In this document: positions 27,969 through 36,652 of the stretch, piece by piece
Layout: each line of letters starts with the position of its first letter
Numbering within the stretch: position 1 is the stretch's first letter
NCBI GenBank assembly: GCA_947452765.1
Contig: CANGDR010000005.1
Location: 16,826-80,825 of the forward strand
Reading direction: 5' to 3'
Length of the DNA: 64,000 nt
Source of the DNA: Actinomycetota bacterium
GTDB lineage: Bacteria > Actinomycetota > Actinomycetes > S36-B12 > UBA5976
Translations under genes and position numbers: made by a program
Notes under the pieces: model-generated
What the model saw: only the letters and a program-made list of their open reading frames with translations
Databases searched by the model: none
Told to the model about the DNA's origin: nothing

Positions 27969-28319
27969 TTAAGCGCGACGGTTTGGACGCCAGACCACAA
28001 CTGCGGTCGATGGTCCCATAGCTTCGCGTAAGCGAATGTTCTCTTTAAGTGCTCGCTCAAGTTGTTCTTCAAGAATCAGAATTCGCATAATTCCTGCAAG
28101 GGTTACGCCCTCGTTTGAGAGTTTGGTAACTTCCCGCAGGCGCTGGATATTGCGCAAGGAGTACAGTCGGTTGCGACCTTCGGAACGGTCAGGGGAAACT
28201 AAGCCAAGCCGATCGTATTGCCGCAAAGTTTGTGGATGTAATCCGGCAAGTTGGGCAGCAACTGAAATTACGTAAACCGGAACTTCGTCGTCATTTTCAA
28301 AATCAAGCATCAGACACAC
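27969..28319 (-). CDS. hspR: Heat-shock repressor HspR (MerR family)
   Basis: 116 residues. MerR-type winged HTH: VYVISVAAQLAGLHPQTLRQYDRLGL, then SPDRSEGRNRLYS and an amphipathic dimerisation helix (LEEQLERALKENIRLREAM). HspR binds HAIR sites and needs DnaK as corepressor; here it is the fourth gene of the dnaK operon, and a HAIR site lies upstream of dnaK, so the feedback loop is complete in the window. The start overlaps the dnaJ end by 17 nt; ATG 28319 or ATG 28310 are both possible. Confidence 0.95.
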   Translation of the reverse strand: MCLMLDFENDDEVPVYVISVAAQLAGLHPQTLRQYDRLGLVSPDRSEGRNRLYSLRNIQRLREVTKLSNEGVTLAGIMRILILEEQLERALKENIRLREAMGPSTAVVVWRPNRRA

Positions 28320-29271
28320 CCTTGTCGGACATGTTTCCAGTCTTACGCATTAGCTCTTCACGCGGATCGAAATCCGAAGTTGCAGCCGTGAATTCATCCA
28401 ATGCTTTTTGGGCCGCATTCGAAAGGGCCTTTGGTACCGCGATATCTACTGAAACAATCAGGTCCCCTGATTTGTCTGGTCGAGTTACGCCCTTACCGCG
28501 AGCGCGGAATTTGGCGCCAGTCTTAGTTCCGGCTGGAATTCGAATTGTGACGGCAGGGCCATCAAGTACTGGAACTTTAATGTCAGCACCATTCACTGCT
28601 TCATCAAAGCGAACTGGAACGACAACAGTTAAGTTGTCACCGTCACGACCAAAGACTGGGTGAGGCGCAACAGTTACGTTGATAAAGAGGTCACCGGCCG
28701 ATGCGCCTGGCTCACCTGCTTGGCCTTTTCCTTTAAGTCGAATGCGCTGATCGTTTTTAACACCAGCTGGAATACGAGCTGAAATATTTCCAGTACTCAA
28801 TCGCAGTGGCAGCGTCACACCTTGGATTGAGTTTTCGAATGAAATTGTTACTGACGTTTCTAAATCGGAACCTTTGCGTGGACCACGTTGCCGGCCGCCG
28901 CCAAATAGTCCGCCAAAAATATCCCCGAGGTCGCCCATGTTTTGGCCACCACCAAAGAGGTCTTCTACGTTTACGTTTTGGCCACCAGGAAAACCGCCGC
29001 CAGGTCCGCGCCGGGCGCCGCCCATTGGTCCGGATGCTCCGTAGCGTCTTGCTTCGTCATATTCGGCGCGACGCTTTGGATCGGAAACCACATCGTAGGC
29101 TTCACTAACAGCTTTGAACTTATCTTCGATCTTCTTATCTCCGGCATTTTTATCCGGGTGAAGGTCTTTGGCTAATTTGCGATATGCCTTTTTAATTGCA
29201 GCAGCATCAGCATCTTTGGAAACACCAAGGATTTTGTAGTAATCCTTTTCATACAAATCTTTTGCACTCAT
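28303..29271 (-). CDS. dnaJ: J-domain co-chaperone, zinc-finger-less DnaJ (CbpA-like)
   Basis: 322 residues. J domain at about 10-72 with the HPD motif (KDLHPDKNAG), a Gly-rich segment from about 78 to 128 (GGGFPGGQNV, DIFGGLFGGG), then the two beta-barrel substrate domains. No CxxCxGxG repeat occurs; the protein has no cysteine at all, so it is a class B J protein although it sits at the dnaJ position of the operon, where mycobacterial and Streptomyces DnaJ1 carry a zinc finger. It stimulates DnaK ATPase and delivers substrate. AAAGGAGA precedes the ATG at 29271. Confidence 0.93.
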   Translation of the reverse strand: MSAKDLYEKDYYKILGVSKDADAAAIKKAYRKLAKDLHPDKNAGDKKIEDKFKAVSEAYDVVSDPKRRAEYDEARRYGASGPMGGARRGPGGGFPGGQNVNVEDLFGGGQNMGDLGDIFGGLFGGGRQRGPRKGSDLETSVTISFENSIQGVTLPLRLSTGNISARIPAGVKNDQRIRLKGKGQAGEPGASAGDLFINVTVAPHPVFGRDGDNLTVVVPVRFDEAVNGADIKVPVLDGPAVTIRIPAGTKTGAKFRARGKGVTRPDKSGDLIVSVDIAVPKALSNAAQKALDEFTAATSDFDPREELMRKTGNMSDKGVSDA

Positions 29272-29300
29272 AGCGTCTCCTTTCGGATGTCGATTATTTG

Positions 29301-29861
29301 TTATTCGGCGTTAGCAGGTTCAGGATCGGCAACGCTGACAATTGCAGCACGAATTGTGCGGCCAGCGAATTCATATCCTGGTTGAAACACATTGACACAG
29401 GTCGACTTAGTTACGTCGGCACTATATTCGTGTGAGATAGCTTCATGACGTGTTGGATCAAACTCATCGCCTGATTCGCCAAAAGGCTTCATACCTAATC
29501 GACTAACTGTGGCCTCAAGTGCTTCGCCAACACTCTTGAATGCGCCTTCGAGTTCACCGTGGGTGCGAGCGCGACCAATGTCATCAAGAACTGGCAATAG
29601 CTCTGACAACGTATTGGCCACCATTAGATCGCGAGCGGTTTCGCGATCTCGATCCACGCGCTTGCGGTAATTAGCAAACTCGGCTTGCAGGCGTTGTAAG
29701 TCCGCGGTTAATTCAGCGACTGGATCACTGGGCGATGCTGACTCCGAAGCCGAAGCTTCCTCGTCACCCGTTGGGGTGCGAGGAGCTCCGGTTTCTGGAT
29801 CAAGCTTTCGCTTATCGGTGATCTTTACGCCCTCGGCTACGCCTTGGTCGTTGTCGCTCAT
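29301..29861 (-). CDS. grpE: Nucleotide exchange factor GrpE
   Basis: 186 residues. Disordered acidic N-terminus, then the long coiled coil ([25 protein letters not shown]) and the beta-sandwich head ([41 protein letters not shown]). Releases ADP from DnaK. The ATG overlaps the dnaK stop by 4 nt (ATGA), so the two proteins are made in step. Confidence 0.96.
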   Translation of the reverse strand: MSDNDQGVAEGVKITDKRKLDPETGAPRTPTGDEEASASESASPSDPVAELTADLQRLQAEFANYRKRVDRDRETARDLMVANTLSELLPVLDDIGRARTHGELEGAFKSVGEALEATVSRLGMKPFGESGDEFDPTRHEAISHEYSADVTKSTCVNVFQPGYEFAGRTIRAAIVSVADPEPANAE

Positions 29862-31681
29862 ACCTTTTCGGTCTCGTCCACGATTTCGGCGTCTACAACA
29901 TCGTCGTCACCATCGGCTGGTGCTTCGCCAGCTTCGTTCTGGGTGTTTGCGTACAACGCAGCACCTAGAGCTTGGCTTGCAGTTGCAACCTTTTCAACGG
30001 CAGCTTTGATTGCCTCGATGTTCTCACCAGCAATTGCAGCCTTAAGTTCAGCAAGCGGTTCATCTACATTTGCCTTGGCATCAGCTGGAACTTTGTCGCC
30101 GCTTTCCTCTAGGAACTTCTCGGTCTGGAAGACCAAGGATTCTGCCTGGTTACGCACTTCGGCTTCTTCACGACGCTGCCGATCTTCTTCAGCATGCGAT
30201 TCCGCATCGGCCATCATGCGATCGATCTCTTCCTTAGAAAGAGCTCCACCACCAGTGATAGTCATGGACTGTTCCTTACCAGTTCCAAGATCCTTAGCTG
30301 AAACGTGCACGATACCGTTGGCATCGATGTCGAATGCAACTTCGATCTGTGGCACGTTACGTGGTGCCGGTGGCAAACCAGTTAGCTCGAAAGTTCCAAG
30401 CTTCTTGTTGTAAGCCGCCATTTCACGTTCGCCCTGGAAGACCTGGATCAAAACAGATGGCTGGTTATCTTCGGCAGTCGTGAAGATTTCCGAACGCTTG
30501 GTTGGGATCGTGGTGTTACGTTCGATCATCTTGGTCATGAGGCCGCCCTTGGTTTCAATACCAAGTGACAGTGGAGTCACATCAAGAAGTAGAACGTCCT
30601 TAACTTCACCCTTAAGTACGCCAGCCTGAAGCGCGGCGCCAACGGCAACTACTTCATCAGGGTTAACGCCCTTATTAGGTTCGCGTCCGCCAGTTAGTTC
30701 CTTAACCAAATCGGTGACAGCAGGCATACGAGTTGAGCCACCAACGAGCACTACGTGATCGATGTCAGCAACTTTTACGCCAGCATCTTTAATGACCTGG
30801 TTAAACGGAGCCTTAGTGCGATCGATTAGGTCAACTGTCATCTTCTGGAAATCTGCACGAGTCAGAGTTACATCAAGGTGAAGTGGACCAGCATCGGATG
30901 CGGTGATGTAAGGCAAGTTGATGTTTGTCGACTGGGAAGACGACAATTCAATCTTTGCTTTTTCAGCACCTTCACGAAGACGCTGTAGCGCAACCTTGTC
31001 AGCTGAAAGATCTACACCATTTGAGTTCTTGAATGTGGTGACCAAGTGATCAACTACGCGCTGATCCCAGTCATCGCCACCGAGGTTGTTATCGCCACTT
31101 GTAGCTTTAACTTCTACGATGCCTTCACCGATTTCAAGAAGTGAAACGTCGAACGTTCCACCACCAAGGTCGAATACTAGAATCGTCTGATCCTTGTCGC
31201 CCTTGTCCAAGCCGTATGCCAAAGCAGCAGCAGTTGGCTCGTTAACGATCCGGAGTACGTTCAGACCCGCGATCTGACCAGCATCCTTTGTTGCTTGACG
31301 CTGGGCGTCATTGAAGTAAGCCGGGACAGTGATAACTGCATCAGTTACTGTGTCGCCAAGGTAAGCCTCTGCATCACGCTTTAGCTTCTGCAAAATGCGA
31401 GCAGAGATTTCCTGCGCGTTGTACTTCTTGCCGTCGATGTCGACGTTCCATGTGGTGTCACCCATGTGACGCTTCACAGAACGGATCGTGCGGTCTACGT
31501 TGGTGACAGCCTGGCGCTTGGCAACTTCGCCAACCAGAACTTCACCATTCTTTGCGAATGCGACAACACTCGGTGTGGTGCGTGCGCCTTCTGCGTTTGC
31601 AATAACGGTGGGTTCGCCACCTTCTAATACTGAGACCACCGAGTTAGTGGTTCCCAGGTCGATACCTACGGCTTTAGCCAT
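29858..31681 (-). CDS. dnaK: Chaperone DnaK (Hsp70)
   Basis: 607 residues. [22 protein letters not shown] opens the actin-like ATPase domain; [31 protein letters not shown] and [11 protein letters not shown] follow. The linker [13 protein letters not shown] leads to the substrate domain and a helical lid; the C-terminus is acidic ([14 protein letters not shown]). Start ATG 31681 with GGAGG 6 nt upstream. First gene of dnaK-grpE-dnaJ-hspR, controlled by HspR through the HAIR site about 80 bp upstream. Confidence 0.98.
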   Translation of the reverse strand: MAKAVGIDLGTTNSVVSVLEGGEPTVIANAEGARTTPSVVAFAKNGEVLVGEVAKRQAVTNVDRTIRSVKRHMGDTTWNVDIDGKKYNAQEISARILQKLKRDAEAYLGDTVTDAVITVPAYFNDAQRQATKDAGQIAGLNVLRIVNEPTAAALAYGLDKGDKDQTILVFDLGGGTFDVSLLEIGEGIVEVKATSGDNNLGGDDWDQRVVDHLVTTFKNSNGVDLSADKVALQRLREGAEKAKIELSSSQSTNINLPYITASDAGPLHLDVTLTRADFQKMTVDLIDRTKAPFNQVIKDAGVKVADIDHVVLVGGSTRMPAVTDLVKELTGGREPNKGVNPDEVVAVGAALQAGVLKGEVKDVLLLDVTPLSLGIETKGGLMTKMIERNTTIPTKRSEIFTTAEDNQPSVLIQVFQGEREMAAYNKKLGTFELTGLPPAPRNVPQIEVAFDIDANGIVHVSAKDLGTGKEQSMTITGGGALSKEEIDRMMADAESHAEEDRQRREEAEVRNQAESLVFQTEKFLEESGDKVPADAKANVDEPLAELKAAIAGENIEAIKAAVEKVATASQALGAALYANTQNEAGEAPADGDDDVVDAEIVDETEKV

Positions 31682-31720
31682 TTTGTTTCCTCCAAGAAAG
31701 GGTGTTCCGCCCTAAGTCAT

Positions 31721-31771
31721 ACCCGACTCATCGCACCTGAAACCTCTGGCATCAGATACCTTGAGTCGGGT
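31721..31771. repeat. 10-bp inverted repeat spanning the dnaK leader and the HAIR site
   Basis: ACCCGACTCA at 31721-31730 is the exact reverse complement of TGAGTCGGGT at 31762-31771, which lies inside the HAIR site. The arms are 31 nt apart. Confidence 0.6.
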
Positions 31772-31780
31772 CGGCTCAAG
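31760..31780. promoter_or_regulatory. HAIR operator (HspR binding site) for the dnaK operon
   Basis: CTTGAGT, 7 nt, GCTCAAG: 13 of 14 positions match the HAIR consensus CTTGAGT-N7-ACTCAAG. On the minus strand its TTGAGC can act as -35 with TCTGAT 17 nt later as -10, so bound HspR would block RNA polymerase. It lies 79 bp upstream of dnaK and 83 bp upstream of the divergent alcohol dehydrogenase. Confidence 0.9.
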
Positions 31781-31851
31781 GACATTAATCATAACCCATA
31801 AGGGCGCATGCTTATTCCCAGCCCGAATTCTGTGGATAACTAGGGCTCGAA

Positions 31852-31857
31852 TAGCCT
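31852..31857 (+). promoter_or_regulatory. -10 element of a leaderless start (gene at 31864)
   Basis: TAGCCT, then TATTTC, then ATG 31864; no Shine-Dalgarno. Confidence 0.5.
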
Positions 31858-31863
31858 TATTTC

Positions 31864-32922
31864 ATGCGCGTAGCCCAGTTTGATGCCTTTGGTAGCCCTT
31901 TATATATAGCCGAACGGGATATGCCTGTTGCTAGGCCACATGGCGTTGTCATAAAGGTTGAAGCCACCGGACTTTGCCGCAGTGATTGGCACGGCTGGCA
32001 AGGCCACGATTCGGACATCACTGAACTGCCACATGTTCCTGGACACGAATTTGCTGGCGTAATTTTCGAAGTGGGCTCGGATGTAAAAGATTGGAAAGTC
32101 GGCGATCGAGTAACCGTGCCGTTTGTTTGCGGTTGCGGTGAATGTATCGACTGCCTAAATGGCAATGCCCAGGTTTGCCTGTATCAATGGCAGCCAGGAT
32201 TCAATGGCCCGGGATCCTTTGCCGAGTATGTGCGCATCCCACAAGCTGATTTCAATGTGGTGGCGCTTCCTGATTCGATGTCGTTTGAAACTGCTGCTGC
32301 TTTAGGTTGCCGGTTTGCTACCTCATATAGAGCAGTCATTCAGGTTGGCAAGGTCCAATCCGGCGAAACGGTTGCTGTGTTTGGTTGCGGTGGGGTTGGA
32401 CTGGCAGCGATCATGATCGCAAAATCGCGCGGGGCAATAGTTATTGGTATTGACACTTCAAATGGTGCACGCGATCGAGCTCGCTTGGCTGGTGCTGATT
32501 ATGTACTTGATTCCGATCACGATGATGTCGTTAAAGATATTAAGAAGCTGGTTCCTGCGGGAGCAGATTTAACAGTTGATGCGTTAGGCAGCGTGCAAAC
32601 TAGTCGCCTAGCGGTCGAGTCGCTTCGTCGCTTAGGTCGCCATGTTCAAGTTGGCCTGCTGCCACCCGCCCAGATTGGTGACCATGCCACAATTCCAATG
32701 CACGTCGTAATTGGGCGCGAACTTTCAATCATGGGAAGTCACGGGATGGCTGCCGCAAGTTACCCAGAAATGTTTGCCGACATTACCTCTGGCCAACTCC
32801 GCCCTGACACATTGGTTGAACGCATGATTTCCTTGGATGAAGTTCCAGCAGCCCTAGAACAATTGGGCAAGAATCCATTGCCGGGTATCACCATAATCAA
32901 GCCTTCGATGTTGCTAGCCTGA
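31864..32922 (+). CDS. Zinc-dependent alcohol dehydrogenase (MDR family)
   Basis: 352 residues. Catalytic zinc site: GLCRSDWHGW (Cys) and VPGHEFAGVI (His-Glu); structural zinc cysteines in VCGCGECIDCLNGNAQVC. Rossmann motif VFGCGGVGLAAIMIA followed by an acidic Asp (GIDTS), favouring NAD. Oxidises an unknown alcohol or polyol. ATG 31864 with TAGCCT 6 nt upstream; divergent from dnaK. The next gene starts 4 nt after its stop but has its own -10-like element. Confidence 0.92.
   Translation: MRVAQFDAFGSPLYIAERDMPVARPHGVVIKVEATGLCRSDWHGWQGHDSDITELPHVPGHEFAGVIFEVGSDVKDWKVGDRVTVPFVCGCGECIDCLNGNAQVCLYQWQPGFNGPGSFAEYVRIPQADFNVVALPDSMSFETAAALGCRFATSYRAVIQVGKVQSGETVAVFGCGGVGLAAIMIAKSRGAIVIGIDTSNGARDRARLAGADYVLDSDHDDVVKDIKKLVPAGADLTVDALGSVQTSRLAVESLRRLGRHVQVGLLPPAQIGDHATIPMHVVIGRELSIMGSHGMAAASYPEMFADITSGQLRPDTLVERMISLDEVPAALEQLGKNPLPGITIIKPSMLLA
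32915..32920 (+). promoter_or_regulatory. -10 element of a leaderless start (gene at 32927)
   Basis: TAGCCT, then GAAGCC, then ATG 32927. It lies in the last codons of the upstream dehydrogenase gene. Confidence 0.45.
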
Positions 32923-32926
32923 AGCC

Positions 32927-34075
32927 ATGGTTCGGGTTAAAGCAGATTCTTTAAGTGAGTTACGTCAGCGACGTAGCGCAAAGTGGCGTTCATTTCCTGA
33001 AGATGTGCTGCCGCTTCCGGTCGCCGAAATGGATTACCCATTAGCTAAGCCGATTAAAAAGACGCTGATCGACATGATCGAACGTTCCGATACTGGCTAC
33101 TCCGGAATTGTGCCAGAGCTAACGACTGCATTTGCCAACTATGCAAAACGTAATTGGAATTGGGAAGTAAATGCTGAGCAGTTTCACTTAGCAACCGATG
33201 TCGGTGTCGCTGGAGTTGAAGTGCTTCGTCTTTTCACCCAAGCAGGCGACACTGTTGTTGTTAACTCACCGGTCTATTTGAACTTTTTTACCTGGATTAA
33301 AGAAGTTCATTGCGAAGTTAAAGATGTGCCACTGTTACATGTTGGCGATCAATGGGCACTGGATGCTTCTGGCTTGGAAGCAGCATTTGCTGCGGGCGCC
33401 AAGGTTTACCTCTTATGTCACCCACACAATCCAGTTGGACATGTATTTACTAAAGCGGAATTAGAAAAAGTCGCTGAGTTAGCCAAACGCTACAACGTCT
33501 TAGTTATTAGTGATGAAATCCATGCCCCACTTATTTTTTCCGAATCAGAATTCATTCCCTACTTGGCATTGAATTACGCAGCGCGGGAAACTGGTGTCTG
33601 TATTACTTCCGCTTCGAAGTCTTGGAACCTAGCTGGTTTGAAGTGTGCTCAAATAATTTCTGATGATCCGAAAATTCACGATGTGTTGCAGGGTTTGCCA
33701 ATTGCAATCCCATGGCGCACATCCATCCTTGGTGCCTGGGCTAGCGTTGCCGCTTACGACGAGGGCGAAGAGTGGTTAGCGGCCGTAATCAGAAACATTG
33801 ATGAGAACCGCCACTACTTGAAGAAGCTGATTGATAAGCACTTGCCGAAAGCTAAGTATTCAATTCCGAATAGCACGTATCTTGCCTGGATTGATTTGAG
33901 TGCTTACGAATTAGAAGATGTCGCTGCCTTGCTACTGGATAAGGGTCGCGTTGCCCTTAACAATGGTTGTGACTTTGGTGTTACCGGTCATAATTTTGTG
34001 CGGATGAATCTGGCAACTAGTAAAGAAATTCTTAAAGAAGCTGTGAAGCGCATGGCTTCCGTTCTAGAAGCTTAA
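32927..34075 (+). CDS. MalY/PatB-type PLP enzyme (cystathionine beta-lyase-like)
   Basis: 382 residues, fold type I aminotransferase-like. PLP-binding features: VVNSPVYLNFF, LLCHPHNPVGHVFTKAEL, VISDEIHAPLIF, and the Schiff-base lysine in ITSASKSWNLAGLKCAQII. The W/M-D-Y-P start (PVAEMDYPLAKPIKK) is the MalY/PatB signature. These enzymes cleave C-S bonds of cystathionine or cysteine conjugates, releasing a thiol and pyruvate. ATG 32927, 4 nt after the dehydrogenase stop. Confidence 0.92.
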   Translation: MVRVKADSLSELRQRRSAKWRSFPEDVLPLPVAEMDYPLAKPIKKTLIDMIERSDTGYSGIVPELTTAFANYAKRNWNWEVNAEQFHLATDVGVAGVEVLRLFTQAGDTVVVNSPVYLNFFTWIKEVHCEVKDVPLLHVGDQWALDASGLEAAFAAGAKVYLLCHPHNPVGHVFTKAELEKVAELAKRYNVLVISDEIHAPLIFSESEFIPYLALNYAARETGVCITSASKSWNLAGLKCAQIISDDPKIHDVLQGLPIAIPWRTSILGAWASVAAYDEGEEWLAAVIRNIDENRHYLKKLIDKHLPKAKYSIPNSTYLAWIDLSAYELEDVAALLLDKGRVALNNGCDFGVTGHNFVRMNLATSKEILKEAVKRMASVLEA

Positions 34076-34084
34076 GTACCTGTA

Positions 34085-34477
34085 ATGGCTCACTTAGGAA
34101 TGATCGCTGTAGTTGTCGACAACTATGACGATGCAATCGAGTACTACACGACGGCACTTGGCTTCACACTGGTTGAAGATACCAAGATGTCAGAAACCAA
34201 ACGTTGGGTAGTCGTTGCTCCAGATCCAGACCAAGGTGCCGCTTTACTTCTCGCAGAAGCCACAACTCCAGAGCAGGTTGCAGCCATTGGAAATCAATCT
34301 GGTGGTCGAGTTATGTTCTTTATTTACACTGACAATTTCGATCGCGACTATGCCCGAATGGCGCAGCACAATGTTGCATTCACCGAAGAACCGCGTAATG
34401 AAGACTTTGGCAAAGTGGTGGTGTTCGCCGATAAGTATGGAAACAAGTGGGACTTTATCGAGCGGAAGCCAAACTAA
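34085..34477 (+). CDS. VOC/glyoxalase-superfamily protein
   Basis: 130 residues, a single vicinal-oxygen-chelate domain made of two beta-alpha-beta-beta-beta units: IAVVVDNYDDAIEYYTTALGFTLVEDT and RVMFFIYTDNFDRDYARMAQHN, ending FADKYGNKWDFIE. Metal ligands of the glyoxalase type cannot be assigned with certainty (a C-terminal Glu is present, the first His is absent), so it may be a binding or resistance protein rather than a lyase. It starts 9 nt after the MalY-like gene; the upstream TAAGTA is only a weak -10 match. Confidence 0.85.
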   Translation: MAHLGMIAVVVDNYDDAIEYYTTALGFTLVEDTKMSETKRWVVVAPDPDQGAALLLAEATTPEQVAAIGNQSGGRVMFFIYTDNFDRDYARMAQHNVAFTEEPRNEDFGKVVVFADKYGNKWDFIERKPN

Positions 34478-34479
34478 CA

Positions 34480-34989
34480 ATGTCAAATATCTTGGGCTAC
34501 GAAATCAAAACTCCTTGGGGTCCAATTGCAACTTTTGTTGATGTGACAAAAGAACCAGTCGTTGTTGCAGCCGCTTTTAGTGACATCCCGAAGTTCTTGA
34601 AAAAGGCTGGACAGAAACTCGACATTGTGGAATTCAAAACTGATGCCAAGCTTGCTGGCGTAACTCAGGCAGTTAAATCCTGGATTGATGGCGACGTAAA
34701 TGCTTTCAATACTTTGAAAGTTCGTCAGCCGGGTGGTGAATTCACTCAGGAAGTTTGGAAAGCACTTCGCAAAGTTAGAGGTGGCACTGTTATTAGTTAT
34801 GCGGACTTGGCTGCGAAAGCGGGTCGACCACTTGCAGTGAGAGCTGCTGGAACTGCAATGGCTGCAAACCTGATTGCGCCGATTGTTCCGTGCCATCGGG
34901 TAGTAAAGACTGGCGGCGCACTGGGAAACTATGGATTTGGCGTGGACCTAAAAGCAAAGCTTCTTGTGCACGAAGGTGTTGAACTCTAG
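34480..34989 (+). CDS. ogt: Methylated-DNA-protein-cysteine methyltransferase (Ogt/AGT)
   Basis: 169 residues. Repairs O6-alkylguanine by a one-way transfer to its active-site cysteine, visible in IVPCHRVVKTGG. The helix-turn-helix region TQEVWKALRKVRGGTVISYADLA and the Asn hinge (MAANLIAPIVPCH) are complete. ATG 34480 is 2 nt after the VOC stop; an upstream in-frame ATG would run through the VOC gene end and is unlikely. N-terminal domain is short, as in Ogt rather than Ada. Confidence 0.93.
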   Translation: MSNILGYEIKTPWGPIATFVDVTKEPVVVAAAFSDIPKFLKKAGQKLDIVEFKTDAKLAGVTQAVKSWIDGDVNAFNTLKVRQPGGEFTQEVWKALRKVRGGTVISYADLAAKAGRPLAVRAAGTAMAANLIAPIVPCHRVVKTGGALGNYGFGVDLKAKLLVHEGVEL

Positions 34990-34996
34990 AGCCACC

Positions 34997-35002
34997 TATC
35001 CT
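34997..35002 (+). promoter_or_regulatory. -10 element of a leaderless start (gene at 35009)
   Basis: TATCCT, 6 nt, then GTG 35009; no Shine-Dalgarno. Confidence 0.5.
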
Positions 35003-35008
35003 TAATAG

Positions 35009-35575
35009 GTGCAGGAACTTTTAATCGTTGCGGCAGTTGTATTTGGAATCAACATCTTGCCTGCCTTCGCACCACCAACTTGGACTGTGCTCGCCTATTT
35101 TGCCCTGACACAACATCTTCCAATGGCAGCACTGATAGTTATAGGGGTGATTTCGGCCTCAGCTGGTAGATGGGTACTTGCAAATATGTTTCGGCGCTAC
35201 CGAAATAAATTACCCGCATCGTATGTGGCAAATATGGAAAATGCGGCTACTCACCTGACCAAATCCCAGAATCACACACGCGCGCTTCTGGCATTATTTT
35301 TGATTTCACCGCTTTCATCTGCGCAACTTTTTGAAGCGGCTGGGATTATGAAGTCGATAGCCCTGCGCCCACTGGTTGCTGCATTCGCCGCCGGACGGAC
35401 CGTGACTTATAGCGTTACCGTGACTGGGGCAAATGCCGTGGCAACCTCATCATTTGGTGAATTGCTGACTAAGTCGCTGACTTCACCTGGAGCGATCGCG
35501 CTCCAGATTTCAATGATCGTAGGTCTTGTTTTACTGGGCACGATCAAGTGGACACCGCACACTCCAGTATCCTGA
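35009..35575 (+). CDS. Uncharacterised integral membrane protein
   Basis: 188 residues with about four hydrophobic segments: LLIVAAVVFGINILPAFAPP, a second near 38-58, LLALFLISPLSSAQLFEAAG near 90-110, and a last helix SMIVGLVLLGTI. The central loop carries FRRYRNKLP. The layout, including SPLSSAQLFEAAG, loosely recalls VTT/DedA-like small membrane proteins but the key Arg/Gly motifs of that family are not clear, so I leave it unassigned. GTG 35009, leaderless by its spacing. Free-standing between ogt and an alcohol dehydrogenase. Confidence 0.7.
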   Translation: MQELLIVAAVVFGINILPAFAPPTWTVLAYFALTQHLPMAALIVIGVISASAGRWVLANMFRRYRNKLPASYVANMENAATHLTKSQNHTRALLALFLISPLSSAQLFEAAGIMKSIALRPLVAAFAAGRTVTYSVTVTGANAVATSSFGELLTKSLTSPGAIALQISMIVGLVLLGTIKWTPHTPVS

Positions 35576-35596
35576 AATTCCACACTAGGAGAGCAA

Positions 35597-36640
35597 ATGT
35601 CACGAACTTTGGGTTATGCCGCACAGGTTGCCAACGGAAAATTGGAGCCATGGGAATTTGAGCGTCGCGAAGTTCGCCCGAATGACATTGCGATAGATAT
35701 TGAATTCGCCGGAATTTGCCATTCTGATATTCACCAAGTCCGCGAAGAATGGGGAACTGCACAATTTCCGATGGTCCCAGGTCACGAAATCGTGGGTACT
35801 GTTACTGCAGTTGGTTCCGATGTGACCAAATTCAAAGTTGGCGACATCGCAGGAATTGGGTGCTTCGTTGATTCCTGTGGCGAATGTGAATATTGCGTTG
35901 CTGGCAATGATCACTGGTGTCTGGATAATTCCGCTTACACATACAACGGCATGGAACGTGATGGCGTTACTCCTACCTATGGTGGCTACTCAAAGCAGAT
36001 CGTAGTTAAAGCAGACTATGCCTTACACATTCCAGCAAATCTAGATCGCGCCGGAGCCGCACCGCTTCTTTGTGCTGGTGTGACAACTTTTTCACCACTT
36101 CGTCATTGGAACGCAGGTCCCGGAAAGAAAGTTGCTGTTATGGGACTTGGTGGACTTGGGCACATGGCAGTCAAGATTGCCGTTGCTATGGGTGCAGATG
36201 TGACAGTTATGAGTCACAGCGAAAGTAAGCGGGATGACGCACTTGGCATGGGAGCCCACAATTTTGTGGTTACATCCGACAAAGAAGCCTTAAAGAAGTT
36301 GGCAAATACTTTCGACATCATTATTAATACAGTGTCCGCGGACATTGAACTTCGCCGTTACATTGGAACTCTTCGGCAATGGGGTTCACTAGTTGTTGTT
36401 GGCGCGCCAAGCTCGCCGTATTCAATCGATGGCGGTATCTTGATGGGCCGCCAGTTGAGTCTTTCGGGTTCCAATATTGGAAGCATCAAGGAAACCCAAG
36501 AGATGCTGGATTTCTGTGGTGAGCACAATATCGTCAGCGACATCGAAATTATCTCGGCTGCCAAGATAAATGAGGCTTACGAGCGGGTAGTTAATAGTGA
36601 TGTTCGCTACCGTTTTGTCATCGATACCGCAACGATTTAG
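35597..36640 (+). CDS. NAD(P)-dependent alcohol dehydrogenase, cinnamyl-alcohol-dehydrogenase type
   Basis: 347 residues. Catalytic zinc: GICHSDIHQVREEWG and VPGHEIVGTVTAVGSDV; structural zinc cysteines in DSCGECEYCVAGNDHWC. Cofactor motif VMGLGGLGHMAVKIAVAMG, followed by SHSESKRDDA, where Ser at the end of strand 2 favours NADP as in YahK/CAD enzymes. Reduces aldehydes to alcohols. ATG 35597 with AGGAGA 5 nt upstream, so this gene has a leader, unlike its neighbours. Confidence 0.93.
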   Translation: MSRTLGYAAQVANGKLEPWEFERREVRPNDIAIDIEFAGICHSDIHQVREEWGTAQFPMVPGHEIVGTVTAVGSDVTKFKVGDIAGIGCFVDSCGECEYCVAGNDHWCLDNSAYTYNGMERDGVTPTYGGYSKQIVVKADYALHIPANLDRAGAAPLLCAGVTTFSPLRHWNAGPGKKVAVMGLGGLGHMAVKIAVAMGADVTVMSHSESKRDDALGMGAHNFVVTSDKEALKKLANTFDIIINTVSADIELRRYIGTLRQWGSLVVVGAPSSPYSIDGGILMGRQLSLSGSNIGSIKETQEMLDFCGEHNIVSDIEIISAAKINEAYERVVNSDVRYRFVIDTATI

Positions 36641-36646
36641 TACGCT
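36641..36646 (+). promoter_or_regulatory. -10 element of a leaderless start (gene at 36653)
   Basis: TACGCT, then CGCGGT, then ATG 36653; directly after the stop of the upstream gene. Confidence 0.45.
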
Positions 36647-36652
36647 CGCGGT

